The notes under the pieces were generated by a model, which saw only the letters and a program-made list of their open reading frames with translations, had not been told where the DNA came from and did not search any database. From Dehalococcoidia bacterium (GTDB taxonomy: Bacteria > Chloroflexota > Dehalococcoidia > SpSt-223): 64,000 bases of DNA. Positions 18,514-27,170 of this stretch are shown here, piece by piece (within the stretch, counting starts at the first letter, position 1; each line of letters begins with the position of its first letter). The position numbers and the translations under genes are program-made. The DNA lies in the NCBI GenBank assembly GCA_026003895.1, contig BPIC01000001.1, forward strand, positions 310,001 to 374,000, given 5' to 3'.

Positions 18514-20442
18514 CTGTCCGAGGGCAGTCTGCTTGACCTCCTGAAGCGCTCGCAACGCGCCCTTCGCGTCATTGGCGCGAAGGAGCCGTGAGGCGTGCGT
18601 GATATGTTTGTTTGGCTCGATCTGCTGCTCGAAGAGCCACGAAGAGACATACTCATCCGGCTTGAGGAGCCTCAGCAGATTGAACAAGTCGGGCGTGCCT
18701 AGGTGGATCGGCGTTGCCGTCAGAAAGAGTAAGGCGTCCGCTTGCGCCGAGAGGATCTCGCCGAGTCCATAGCTCTGTGTTCTTGAATTTCGCAGATGGT
18801 GGGCCTCATCGACGATAACGAGATCGAAGTGAACCGCCCTCTCTTCCAACTCGCGGCTATGCAGGCGAAGCAGCTCAAGCGAAATGATCCCGCGGAGCGT
18901 CGTCGCCTGTCCATATCGTTCGTAGTGCTCGAGGAAGTGTTTCAGCTTCGCTGAGTCCAGGATGGTGAAGTCCTCATCGAATCGGTTCAGCATCTCGAGG
19001 CGCCACTTTTCTCGCAAGGCCGAGGGACAGACGACGAGCGTTCGCATCCTTCGAAGCCGAGATTTCCATTCGAGATAGATGATCCCGGCCTCAATCGTTT
19101 TGCCAAGGCCAACCTCGTCCGCGATGAGGAGGCGATGGTCGGGCGAGCGAAGGAATTTCAATACCGGTTTGTACTGGTAGACCCGAAACAGCGTGCGGGA
19201 GGACGGAAAGGAATAGAGCACGTCGGAGATCTTGCCGCTCAGCTTGAACAGAAGAAGCTCCCGCAGGAATTCATCCCGCTCGACGACGGCATAGGCTGGC
19301 GAGTCTGCTGGCTCAAGAGCGGCTTCCGAGTACGTCTCCTCGTGCTCAGCTCCTTGCAACAGCACCGTGTAGTCGTAGCCGGTTGCGGTCTTGATTGGCC
19401 CGGCAACCACCCGGCCCACCTTCTCCGGCCGTTCGGCGAGACGCACCTTCGCTCCAAGTTGGAACTGCGGCGCCTGATCTCTCCGGAGCTGTTCTCGGAC
19501 TGTCTGCTTCGGTTCATCGGGGAGCGTTGGCGGTTTGACCGATTCCATCGGACCTCCGGAGCGCTCACTGTCGTTCTTCCACGGCTTTGTCTGCAAAGCA
19601 CTCTGGGTGTTCTCGGACACATCGCCCTGCGGATCGGGAGAAGATCCCGCTCGGGACGACCGTAGAGGCGGAAGACGTGGGGGGTCCGATGGAGGAAAGT
19701 CCACTCGGCAGAAGCGCCATTCTCTGAACTCGATGGTTCCCCGAGTCGCTTTCAAGAAGTCAACGCGATCTCGGTAGATGTAGATCCAGTGCCCGGGCTG
19801 CGGAGCGGCATTGTTCAGCTTAACGACGTCGGGGCCCAACGCCAGCGCGAAATCTCGGCCCGTGGCAGCGATCATGAGGCGATTCAGTTCGTGCCACGCT
19901 CGGCCGCGATCGACCGCCGCTGAAAAGGCTCGTCCGTTATACAGAAAGACGATGGCGCCGCTGATGGTGTCGGATGCCCCGATTACCGCGCTCAGAGGAA
20001 CGCGACGGGCTGGAACCTTGGGGGGCATGTTGACTGGCGCTTGCGATGCCACTGCCTCCACGGAATCGCCTCCCTGCTCCGGAAACTGTGCGAGCTGCTC
20101 GCTGGACGGACGCTCGACGGTGTCTTCTTGCCGCCGTTCACCCTGCTCTTCCGCAGGAATGACCGACTCTGCGACAGGGCGGGCGTCTTGTACGGGTTCC
20201 GGCTTGGCTGAGGCGACGCCGTCGGGCAGCCCGCGGTCCCGCTCGATGAACTCGATTTCCAGCCGTTCACCCTGCCCTTCCGCAGGTACGAACGGCGCTG
20301 CGACAGCGCGGGGGGCTTGGATGGGTTCCGGATTGGAGCTTGGAGGCGGGTGACCTAGCGAGGCTGCGCGTGAGGGTTCTGCGTCAGACCCCTTCCACGA
20401 GAGCAAGCGTCGGAGCGTGGCGAACAGCGACTGAGCGGACAT
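18511..20442 (-). CDS. SNF2-type DNA-dependent ATPase/helicase, N-terminal part, ends at in-frame amber
   Basis: 643 residues before a TAG. Residues 1 to about 300 are a low-complexity, Pro/Glu-rich region with a duplicated 35-residue unit. The ATPase N lobe follows: ADEVGLGKTIEAG (Walker A), VVCPSALREKW, VIVDEAHHLRN (DEAH box) and LFLTATPIHLG. The layout resembles RapA and the DrmD helicase of DISARM defence systems; neither identity is proven and no DISARM partners (DrmA, DrmB, DrmC) are nearby. The start is ATG 20442, since GGAGG lies five bases upstream; ATG 20466 has no SD. The full gene without the amber would encode about 1339 residues. Base composition looks less G+C-biased than neighbours, so transfer is possible. 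Confidence 0.85.
   Translation of the reverse strand: MSAQSLFATLRRLLSWKGSDAEPSRAASLGHPPPSSNPEPIQAPRAVAAPFVPAEGQGERLEIEFIERDRGLPDGVASAKPEPVQDARPVAESVIPAEEQGERRQEDTVERPSSEQLAQFPEQGGDSVEAVASQAPVNMPPKVPARRVPLSAVIGASDTISGAIVFLYNGRAFSAAVDRGRAWHELNRLMIAATGRDFALALGPDVVKLNNAAPQPGHWIYIYRDRVDFLKATRGTIEFREWRFCRVDFPPSDPPRLPPLRSSRAGSSPDPQGDVSENTQSALQTKPWKNDSERSGGPMESVKPPTLPDEPKQTVREQLRRDQAPQFQLGAKVRLAERPEKVGRVVAGPIKTATGYDYTVLLQGAEHEETYSEAALEPADSPAYAVVERDEFLRELLLFKLSGKISDVLYSFPSSRTLFRVYQYKPVLKFLRSPDHRLLIADEVGLGKTIEAGIIYLEWKSRLRRMRTLVVCPSALREKWRLEMLNRFDEDFTILDSAKLKHFLEHYERYGQATTLRGIISLELLRLHSRELEERAVHFDLVIVDEAHHLRNSRTQSYGLGEILSAQADALLFLTATPIHLGTPDLFNLLRLLKPDEYVSSWLFEQQIEPNKHITHASRLLRANDAKGALRALQEVKQTALGQ
20132..20331. 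repeat. Two imperfect ~70-bp direct repeats inside the helicase gene
   Basis: The units at about 20132-20202 and 20262-20331 share GCCGTTCACCCTG and GGGTTCCGG ends. They encode two versions of a Pro/Glu-rich linker (PAEGQGER and PAEEQGER). This is an in-frame tandem duplication in the disordered N-terminal region. Confidence 0.7.
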
Positions 20443-20512
20443 CGGCCCCTCCAACAGAGAGACCATACACCAATTGCTCGTTCATTCGATTTCTTTTCTG
20501 AACGGCAGGCGC

Positions 20513-21325
20513 TTAGAACCGGATGGACGGCAAGACGAGGTGCTCAGCGCCGCGGGTCCAACGGACAGCGAGGCAGCCGGTCTCGGAGAAGTCCTTTGCG
20601 CCGCCTTCGACGTAGCGGTCCGGGGAACAGTAGTAGCTGCCGGCGGTCAGCCGGACGGGCCCGGCGCCGTGATCGATCGTGAGATCGCCATCCACGACGA
20701 ACAGCTCGTCTCCCGCCGGCCAACTGCGCCGCGGGCCGACGCCACGCCAGCCGGCGGGCAAGCGCATCAGCCACGTCGTCCAGCCGGTCGCTTCGTTGCG
20801 GTAGAGCGTCTTTGCCTCGTAATTCTGGATCGGCCGCATATCTTGGCTGAAGACGGGCTCCCACGGAATGTCGTCGAGGTTGACGCCGGTGACGCCGCGC
20901 AGCCGTGGATCGGCGCGATCCGCGCCAGCCGGCGCGATGAATTCAACGCCATCCCACCCATCCGGAAACGGGAGGTAGTCGATATCGAAGGGGCCGGCGT
21001 ACTTCACCAGCAGCCGCAGCCCGGTCTCGGTCGATTCGTCGGAGGGATGCACCCAGTAGGGGGGGTGGTTCAAATAGCCCGGAGCGGTGAAGTCGCGCCA
21101 CTGGCCAAAGTGCAAGATGCCTTCGAGGTTGATCACTTCCTCGTGGCAGGAATGGAACTCGAGACCGTTGCCCGCATACGGCGAAGTCCAGCCGGGCGGC
21201 AGCGTGAGGAGCGACAAGCGAAACCCCTCGGTTCCTTCGTTCAGGACGACACGCCGACTGCCCGTTGGACTGGCCTGCTCGGGCAGATCGGCGACATTGA
21301 TCGGGTCGACCTTCGCCCAGCTCAT
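20513..21325 (-). CDS. Bicupin-domain protein
   Basis: A 270-residue protein with two cupin barrels. The first (about 25-130) has FHSCHEEVINLEGILHFG, a His/Glu metal-binding cupin motif 1; the second (about 165-265) has WPAGDELFVVDGDLTIDHG and LTAGSYYCSPD. Many such proteins are dioxygenases or sugar-modifying enzymes, but the substrate cannot be read from the sequence. Its ATG overlaps the stop of the upstream nucleotide-binding gene (ATGA), so the two are co-translated. Confidence 0.8.
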   Translation of the reverse strand: MSWAKVDPINVADLPEQASPTGSRRVVLNEGTEGFRLSLLTLPPGWTSPYAGNGLEFHSCHEEVINLEGILHFGQWRDFTAPGYLNHPPYWVHPSDESTETGLRLLVKYAGPFDIDYLPFPDGWDGVEFIAPAGADRADPRLRGVTGVNLDDIPWEPVFSQDMRPIQNYEAKTLYRNEATGWTTWLMRLPAGWRGVGPRRSWPAGDELFVVDGDLTIDHGAGPVRLTAGSYYCSPDRYVEGGAKDFSETGCLAVRWTRGAEHLVLPSIRF

Positions 21326-21822
21326 CGTCGCTCCTCGCGGGGCCTGAAGTAGACCGGATAGCGTGACCCCGGCATAAAGCCTTCGACGCGCACGAGTGTC
21401 GGATGGAGGATGATGCCGCAGCGCGTCCGCTGGATCGTCTCGTCGTCGAGATGATGTGGGAAGAGGATGTTCGAGAGGGCGCGGATGCCGGCGCCCGTTT
21501 CGACCAGCTCCGCCTCACCGGTGATGACGACAAAGCGGACGCCCTCTTCGTTGTCTTCGTTGAAGACCTCGCGGTAGTGGAAGATCGCCGCGAGATACGG
21601 GTCCCGCTTCAAGTCGTCGATTTTGGACGACGGGCGGATCGAGATCAGCCGATAGGTGAAATCCTCGTCGACCTTGCCGCCCATCAGGCGGTAACGAGGC
21701 AGGCCGCGCTCATCGCGCGTCACAATCGTCGCCGTCTGCGGCGGTTGGATGAGATCGAGCACCTTGCGTTTCAGGGCCGCTCGCTCGGCGGCGTCGAGCT
21801 CGATGCGAGGATGCACGCGCAT
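21322..21822 (-). CDS. Pyridoxamine-5'-phosphate-oxidase-fold (FMN/F420-binding) protein
   Basis: A 166-residue split-barrel flavin/deazaflavin-binding protein with QTATIVTRDERGLPRYR, YRLISIRPSSKIDDLKRDP and VRFVVITGEAELV. The start is ATG 21822, where AGGAGG lies eight bases upstream; the longer frame begins in a divergent promoter region. It is the first gene of a two-gene unit with the bicupin protein. The plus-strand promoter of the neighbouring propeller gene lies about 100 bp away. Confidence 0.8.
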   Translation of the reverse strand: MRVHPRIELDAAERAALKRKVLDLIQPPQTATIVTRDERGLPRYRLMGGKVDEDFTYRLISIRPSSKIDDLKRDPYLAAIFHYREVFNEDNEEGVRFVVITGEAELVETGAGIRALSNILFPHHLDDETIQRTRCGIILHPTLVRVEGFMPGSRYPVYFRPREERR

Positions 21823-21916
21823 CCGCCCCTCCTGCCGTGCGCACGATAGCACAACTTGGCCGCGCTCGCGCGCAGCGGGCACTCAGCGCGAAACCCGGGA
21901 CGAGGGAGCCACCACG

Positions 21917-21922
21917 TACAAT
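21917..21922 (+). promoter_or_regulatory. -10 box TACAAT for propeller glycosidase-like gene
   Basis: TACAAT overlaps an apparent ATG (21921). Transcription should start near 21929, which rules out that ATG as the translation start and favours the TTG at 21945 behind a perfect GGAGGTGA. Confidence 0.6.
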
Positions 21923-21944
21923 GGCCGGGACGGAGGTGAGCGAG

Positions 21945-22976
21945 TTGAACGGACCTGGATTTCTGTTCGGCCCCGGCCCCGCCGGCTGGTGGGACGACGC
22001 CAAATGCTCGTGTCCAGTCGTCCATCGAGAAGCGGACGGCTATCGGATGTGGTACTACGGGTTCGAGCGCGGCTTTCCGGGAATGCTCGCGGAAGAGATG
22101 AGCAGCATCCCGATGGGACGGAGCGGCACGGCGCGCTCGGCAGACGGCGTCGTCTGGGAGAAGGTGGCGGGGCCCGGCGTGCGGGGCTCGGTGTTGGACC
22201 CGAGCGGCGACCCGGGCCGGTTCGACCAGTTTCAGGTCGGGGTGACCGAGGTGATTCGGGTCGGCGACGAATACCGCCTCTACTTCATGGGCACCCAGGA
22301 CGGCATCCGCCAGCTTCGCGGCCGCATCCGGAAAGGCAGCCCCTGCGCCATCGGGCTCGCAGTCTCGAACGACGGGCTCCATTTCCGGAAAGTCGATGGC
22401 CCGGCTTGGGGCGGGGCGGTCGTCGCGCCGAACGCCCCGGAGGAGTGGGCGGTCCACTTTCCGCGCGTCACACAGCTCCCCGATGGAACGTTCCGGATGT
22501 ACTTCGGGGTTGGCCGCGAGGATGGAAGCGGGGGAACGCAAGTCGCCGAATCGGCCGATGGAATCCATTGGGAACGGCGCGGCCAGGTGTTTGGCGCAAA
22601 CCCGGACCACACCGCCTTTGACTCGCTGGGCGCTGGTGGAGGGCGGGTGATCCCTTGGCAGGGCGGCTGGCTGATGGCCTACGAAGGCATCACGGCGGCA
22701 GGCTCCGGCACGAACTTTCGCATTGGGTTGGCCACCTCGCCGGACGGGCTGCGCTGGGAGCGGCTGCCCGGGCCAGGCACCGGCGGAGCGATCCTCGACC
22801 TTGGCATGCCAGGCAGTTGGGACGAGATCGCGATCGGCACGCCGTATCTCGTCGCCGAGCCAGACGGCAGCCTAAAGCTGTATTACGTCGGCTTTAGCAG
22901 CCGGATCGTCCCCGGCATTGGCCTTGCGCTTTGTGACGGACACGACCTCCGGCGCTGGCAGAAGATCGAGCGCTAG
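21945..22976 (+). CDS. Five-bladed beta-propeller, glycoside-hydrolase-43/32-like protein
   Basis: A 343-residue cytoplasmic protein. WDDAKCSCPVVHREADGYRM and repeated blade motifs (GYRMWYYG, EYRLYFMG, TFRMYFGVG, LKLYYVGF; IGLAVSNDG, VAESADGIHW, IGLATSPDGLRW) are typical of the GH43/GH32/GH130-like propeller fold. The likely nucleophile and acid residues (WDDAK, SWDEIAIGTPY) can be seen, but the substrate is unknown. The start is TTG at 21945, with the anti-SD complement GGAGGTGA five bases upstream and a TACAAT -10 at 21917. An in-frame ATG at 21921 is rejected because it overlaps the -10 box. Confidence 0.82.
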   Translation: MNGPGFLFGPGPAGWWDDAKCSCPVVHREADGYRMWYYGFERGFPGMLAEEMSSIPMGRSGTARSADGVVWEKVAGPGVRGSVLDPSGDPGRFDQFQVGVTEVIRVGDEYRLYFMGTQDGIRQLRGRIRKGSPCAIGLAVSNDGLHFRKVDGPAWGGAVVAPNAPEEWAVHFPRVTQLPDGTFRMYFGVGREDGSGGTQVAESADGIHWERRGQVFGANPDHTAFDSLGAGGGRVIPWQGGWLMAYEGITAAGSGTNFRIGLATSPDGLRWERLPGPGTGGAILDLGMPGSWDEIAIGTPYLVAEPDGSLKLYYVGFSSRIVPGIGLALCDGHDLRRWQKIER

Positions 22977-23276
22977 TGCTCAGCCAACTTCGCCGTCGAA
23001 CGCGAGGCCCGCGCCGGGAGTGCCCGAGTCCACCGCCACCGTCCCGGAACGGCGGGCGCCACACCCGTCCCGACTGCCACCGTGCTGGATGGCGCGGCGC
23101 GTGTGACGGGGCCGTCGACCTCCGCGAGGCTCGGAGGGGAAACGAGTGATTTGGAACGCCGCGGTTGCCTTCCTCCTGCATCCCTTGGCTCGTCGGCACG
23201 CCCCGGAGATGAGCCGGCATGCGCGCGGGCAGAGTAGGCGGCGTCCGCAATGCCGGCCCAGCCGCTACAGCGTGGT
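22977..23276. other. 300-bp intergenic region, nothing recognised
   Basis: No coding frame or repeat is supported. The only signal is the promoter of the rhodanese gene at its right end. Confidence 0.5.
23266..23271 (+). promoter_or_regulatory. -10 box TACAGC (CCGCTACAGC) for sulfurtransferase gene
   Basis: It is placed five bases before ATG 23277, consistent with a leaderless transcript. Confidence 0.4.
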
Positions 23277-24161
23277 ATGAGCGAGCTTGTCGAGCCCGCA
23301 TGGCTGGCGGAACGGCTCAGCGATCCGTCCGTGCGCATCGTCGATTGCCGGTGGCGGGGCGATGGATCAGGAGCGGCGCGCTTTGCGGCCGGTCACCTTC
23401 CCGGTGCGGTGCACGTCGACTGGAGCCAGGATCTCCGAACCAGCGGCCCGCTCCCGCGCGGTGTCCCGCCTCTCGAGGAATTGGCGCTGCTCGTCGGCCG
23501 CCTCGGTATCGACCACGAGACGACGGTGGTCGCCTACGCCGATGAGGATTTCTCGGGAGCGGCGCGGCTCTGGTGGGCGCTGCGCTATGCCGGACACGAC
23601 CGGGTACTGGTGCTCGACGGCGGGATCGACCAGTGGATCGCCGAAGGGCGGCCGGTGACGCGCGATATCGCTGCTCCGCCAGCGCGGAGGTTCATCCCGC
23701 GGCCGCGACCGGCGCTGCGAGTCACGACCGAGGAGGTGATGGAGGCGCTTGGCCAGCCAGGCGTTGCCATCGTCGACACACGTCCGCCCGAGCAGTACGC
23801 AGGCCGAGCGGTCTGGACTCCCCTCGGGAGCCGCTTCCCGAGGGCGGGTGAGGAGCGCGTCATCGTCAATGGCGTCGCGATTCGCCCGGGCCGCATCCCT
23901 GGCGCCTGCAGTCTCGTCTCGTCCAGTCTGCTGGATCCAAGCACTTGGCGCTACCTGCCGCCGGCGGCGATCCGGGCACGAGCGGTTGCCGCCGGCATTC
24001 GCCCCGGCGATCGGGTGATCGCCTATTGCGGCGTCGGGATCTCGGCGTCGCTCGGGCTGTTTGCGCTCTCCCTCGCCGGTTGGACAGACCTCGCCCTCTA
24101 CGATGCCTCGTGGGAATCGTGGGGAGCCGATCCCTCGCTCCCGCTCGAACGGAACGGGTAG
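23277..24161 (+). CDS. Sulfurtransferase with tandem rhodanese domains
   Basis: A 294-residue thiosulfate/3-mercaptopyruvate sulfurtransferase-type enzyme. The N-terminal inactive rhodanese domain has VRIVDCRWRGDGSGAARFAAGHLPGAVHVDW. The C-terminal catalytic domain has VAIVDTRPPEQYAG, GRIPGACSLV and the active-site Cys loop AYCGVGISAS. That loop deviates from the CGSGVTA of mercaptopyruvate-specific enzymes, so donor preference is uncertain. It starts at ATG 23277 directly after a -10-like TACAGC, probably leaderless. The DUF1835 gene follows 16 bp later. Confidence 0.92.
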   Translation: MSELVEPAWLAERLSDPSVRIVDCRWRGDGSGAARFAAGHLPGAVHVDWSQDLRTSGPLPRGVPPLEELALLVGRLGIDHETTVVAYADEDFSGAARLWWALRYAGHDRVLVLDGGIDQWIAEGRPVTRDIAAPPARRFIPRPRPALRVTTEEVMEALGQPGVAIVDTRPPEQYAGRAVWTPLGSRFPRAGEERVIVNGVAIRPGRIPGACSLVSSSLLDPSTWRYLPPAAIRARAVAAGIRPGDRVIAYCGVGISASLGLFALSLAGWTDLALYDASWESWGADPSLPLERNG

Positions 24162-24165
24162 CGGG

Positions 24166-24171
24166 TACCCT
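24166..24171 (+). promoter_or_regulatory. -10 box TACCCT for DUF1835 gene (leaderless start)
   Basis: TACCCT is followed by exactly six bases and then ATG 24178. There is no SD sequence, so the mRNA probably starts at the initiation codon. Confidence 0.5.
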
Positions 24172-24177
24172 TCGGCG

Positions 24178-25143
24178 ATGCTCCACATTACCAACGGCGA
24201 CTACGCCGGCGAGACGTTGCAGGCCGTCGTTCGCGGAACGGTGCTGCCGTGGCGCGATGCGCTCCACGACGGACCGGTCCCGGCCGTGCCGGATGACGCG
24301 CTGCGGCGGATTCGTGCCCGCTTTCTCGCCTCGGCGCCGGGTTACGCCGGCGGGCTGAGCGAAGCCGACATCCTCGGTAGCTTCGAGCAGCGTGACGCGA
24401 CAATCGCGGGCGCGGCGCGGGAAGACGAAGTCGTCCTCTGGTTCGAGCACGATCTGTACGATCAGCTGCAACTGATCCAAGTGCTCGACCGGCTTGCCAA
24501 GGAGCGGCCGGCGCGACTCTCGCTCATCTGCCTGAGCACGCATCCCGAGGTTCCCGACTTCTCCGGGCTGGGCCAACTCTCGGCGGCGCAGCTTGCAGCA
24601 CTCTTCCCGACACGCCAGCCGGTGACCGAAGGGCAGATAGCGCTGGCACGGGGCGCTTGGCGCGCCTTTTGCGCCCCCGAACCCTCCGGCCTCGCGGCGC
24701 TCGCGACTGAAACAGCGTTGCCGTCGTTGCCGGCCGCGATTCGCCGTCACCTCGAAGAGTATCCCGGCCTGCACGACGGACTCTCGCGCACCGAGCGGCA
24801 GATCCTCCGGCTCGTCGCTGAGGGGGTCGTGACGCCGGCCGCGCTGTTCCGTGCGAATCAGCGGCTGGAGGAGGCTGTCTGGCAGGGAGATGTCTCTTTC
24901 TTCGCCGTCGTTGCCCGGCTGACGCGAGGCGAGGACCCGCCTCTCCGCTGGAACGGGCAGCTGGCTGGCGCAGTCCAGATCACGCCCAGTGGCCTTCGGC
25001 TGCTCGCCGGGGAGGATGATCACGTTCGCCTCAATGGCATCGACCGCTGGCTGGGTGGCGTCCACCTCGTGGGAACGACAGTGCGCTGGCGCTGGAATGG
25101 CGAGCGCATCGTCCGCGCCGGGTCGACCGGGGGAAGCGAGTAG
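24178..25143 (+). CDS. DUF1835-family protein
   Basis: A 321-residue protein. The N-terminal DUF1835 domain (about 1-120) has LHITNGDYAGETL, VLPWRDALHDGPVP and DEVVLWFEHDLYDQLQL. A C-terminal helical part (about 190-300) has LSRTERQILRLVAEG and repeats a winged-helix-like pattern. The function of the family is unknown. It starts at ATG 24178; an alternative start upstream would overlap the rhodanese gene in another frame and is rejected. Confidence 0.82.
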   Translation: MLHITNGDYAGETLQAVVRGTVLPWRDALHDGPVPAVPDDALRRIRARFLASAPGYAGGLSEADILGSFEQRDATIAGAAREDEVVLWFEHDLYDQLQLIQVLDRLAKERPARLSLICLSTHPEVPDFSGLGQLSAAQLAALFPTRQPVTEGQIALARGAWRAFCAPEPSGLAALATETALPSLPAAIRRHLEEYPGLHDGLSRTERQILRLVAEGVVTPAALFRANQRLEEAVWQGDVSFFAVVARLTRGEDPPLRWNGQLAGAVQITPSGLRLLAGEDDHVRLNGIDRWLGGVHLVGTTVRWRWNGERIVRAGSTGGSE

Positions 25144-25310
25144 CTTTGGCGGGCGCCCACCCGTCGGCGCGGTCGCAGCGAGAGAGGGAATGGCCCGCCG
25201 GGCCGGTTCGCGCCGACAGACCGGGTGGACGCACCGGCCGAGTCGGGCGGGGAACGAACGCTCGCACCGGCAGCGGGAGAGGCGAGGGTGGATCTCCCGC
25301 GCAGCACTGG

Positions 25311-26570
25311 TTAGCGGCGGCAGGCGGCGGCGCGGCCAAGGAGGAGCGCTCGCTCGCGGGCGTTGCGAGTGAGCGCCGCCGCCTGCTCAAACTCCGTTCG
25401 CGCCTCCTCGAGCCGGCCAAGCTTCATGAGGAGGTCGCCGCGCACGCTGGGCAGCAGGTGGTAACCGCGCAGCGCCGGCTCGTTGCGCAGGGTATCCACC
25501 ACCTCGAGCCCGGTTGCTGGCCCGAAGGCCATCGCCAGCGCGACCGCCCGGTTCAGCTCGACGATCGGCGAGGGGGCGAGCTGGGCGAGCGCGTCATAGA
25601 GTGCCGCAATCCGCTCCCAGTCGGTCTCCTCGGCAGTGGGAGCGCGGGCGTGGCAGGCCGCGATCGCCGCTTGAAGGGCATAGGGGCCGAGGGCTCTGCC
25701 GAGCCGCTCGGCGCGATCGAGCGCGGCGAGGCCGCGACGGATGAGCAGGTGGTCCCACCGTGCCCGATTCTGATCGAGCAGGAGGATCGGCTCGCCGTCG
25801 GGACCGAGGCGCGCCCGGATGCGCGACGCCTGGATCTCCATCAAGGCCACGAGGCCATGGACTTCCGGCTCGTCGGGCATCAGCGCGGCGAGCATCCGCC
25901 CGAGGCGGAGCGCATCCTCGCAGAGTGCCGGCCGCATCCAGTCATCGCCCGCTGTCGCGGCATAGCCTTCGTTGAAGATCAGGTAGATCACCTCGAGCAC
26001 CGAGGCGAGACGGACGGCCCGATCCGCCCCGTGCGGGGTTTCGAAGGGGACGCGCGCCGCGGCAAGCGTTCGTTTGGCGCGGACGATTCGCTGGGCAATC
26101 GTCGGCTCGGGAACGAGAAAGGCGCGAGCGATCTCGGCGGTCGTCAATCCGCCGAGCAGTCGAAGGGTGAGCGCGACGCGCGCCTCGCGCGAGAGGACAG
26201 GATGGCAGGCGATAAACAGCAGCCGGAGCAGGTCATCCCCAAAATCGTTATCGCTGGCGTCATCCTTGGGCATGTCGACCGTCCGGAGCAGCGTCGGGTC
26301 GCGGCCGAGCTGGTCCTGTTTCTTGCGGAGGGTGGCAGTGCGGCGAAGCAAGTCGATGGCGCGGCGCTTGCCGATTGCCATCAACCATGCGCCGGGGTTA
26401 CGGGGAACGCCGTCACGCGGCCACTGTTCGAGCGCCGCCACGAGGGCGTCCTGCGCGAGGTCTTCGGCCAGCCCGACATCGCGCACCAGCCGGGTCAGGC
26501 CTGCGATGAGGCGCGGCGCTTCGATGCGCCAGACCGCCTCGATTGCCCGTTGGGTGTCCGTCTCGCTCAT
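25311..26570 (-). CDS. ECF sigma factor with long C-terminal TPR-like domain (ECF42/SigJ-like group)
   Basis: A 419-residue sigma-70 family regulator. Region 2 (LVRDVGLAEDLAQDALVAAL, NPGAWLMAIGKRRAIDLLRR) and region 4 (LTTAEIARAFLVPEPTIAQR) lie in the first 180 residues. The remaining 240 residues are helical, TPR-like (DLLMKLGRLEEARTEFEQAA), with the FNEGY motif seen in this group. In ECF42-type systems the C-terminal domain replaces an anti-sigma factor and a DGPF/YciI protein gene lies alongside; such a gene lies at 27171-27593. The start is ATG 26570, seven bases after a TATCCT -10 (26578-26583), so it is probably leaderless. Confidence 0.9.
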   Translation of the reverse strand: MSETDTQRAIEAVWRIEAPRLIAGLTRLVRDVGLAEDLAQDALVAALEQWPRDGVPRNPGAWLMAIGKRRAIDLLRRTATLRKKQDQLGRDPTLLRTVDMPKDDASDNDFGDDLLRLLFIACHPVLSREARVALTLRLLGGLTTAEIARAFLVPEPTIAQRIVRAKRTLAAARVPFETPHGADRAVRLASVLEVIYLIFNEGYAATAGDDWMRPALCEDALRLGRMLAALMPDEPEVHGLVALMEIQASRIRARLGPDGEPILLLDQNRARWDHLLIRRGLAALDRAERLGRALGPYALQAAIAACHARAPTAEETDWERIAALYDALAQLAPSPIVELNRAVALAMAFGPATGLEVVDTLRNEPALRGYHLLPSVRGDLLMKLGRLEEARTEFEQAAALTRNARERALLLGRAAACRR

Positions 26571-27170
26571 CGATCCAAGGATACGGCGCCGCCGCGGGCC
26601 GGGAGGCGTGCGGCGCGGCCCCGGTCTGGCACGTTTTGGCATCGACGAGGGTGATACGACGGCGTGGATCGGCGCCGGAGAAGCAGCCCGTCCAGTGGCC
26701 GGCAACAACCGAAAGGAAGAGCTGCGTCCCGTCATCGCGCAGCCGCTGGTCGACGAGCAAGGGGAGAAGCCGGAGACTGCCGGCGAGGCAGATGACCTCG
26801 TTCGACCGGGGCTTGGCGATTGTCCGCCCGCACGCCGCGACCGATCCACGCGTTTTTCTGCCGGTCGAGCTGCTCGAGCGGTGTCGAGGGGACGGATCGG
26901 AGGACACGGTAGATGTCGCGGGCTACCGGATGGTCGGTCGCCGGCGGCCCGCCGTCCGCCCACTCTGGGGAGCTGACGCGGCTGAGCACGAAGGCGCCCT
27001 CGGTGGCGCACGTCACCGCCGAGGACGCCCTCCTTTCGTCGTCGAGGTGGTCGACGTGCCAGCGGACCGGCAAATCGACGAGGCCAGCGCACGAATTGCG
27101 CAGCCCAGTGTCATCCGTGGGCGCAGTCTCGTTGCGCCATGACCCCGTCTTGGGGGTTGTCACCGAGCGT
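26571..27170. other. 600-bp non-coding interval between sigma factor and its DGPF partner
   Basis: The right-hand end carries the sigma-factor promoter (TATCCT, 26578-26583, minus strand). Several open frames cross the interval, but none has recognisable motifs or a plausible start, and different stretches look mildly coding in different frames. It may contain a heavily decayed gene; I cannot identify one. Confidence 0.45.

Noticed and set aside
16423-20442. A complete DISARM or other defence island around the SNF2 helicase
   Set aside because: None of the neighbours resembles DrmA, DrmB, DrmC or a linked methyltransferase; only the helicase is present.
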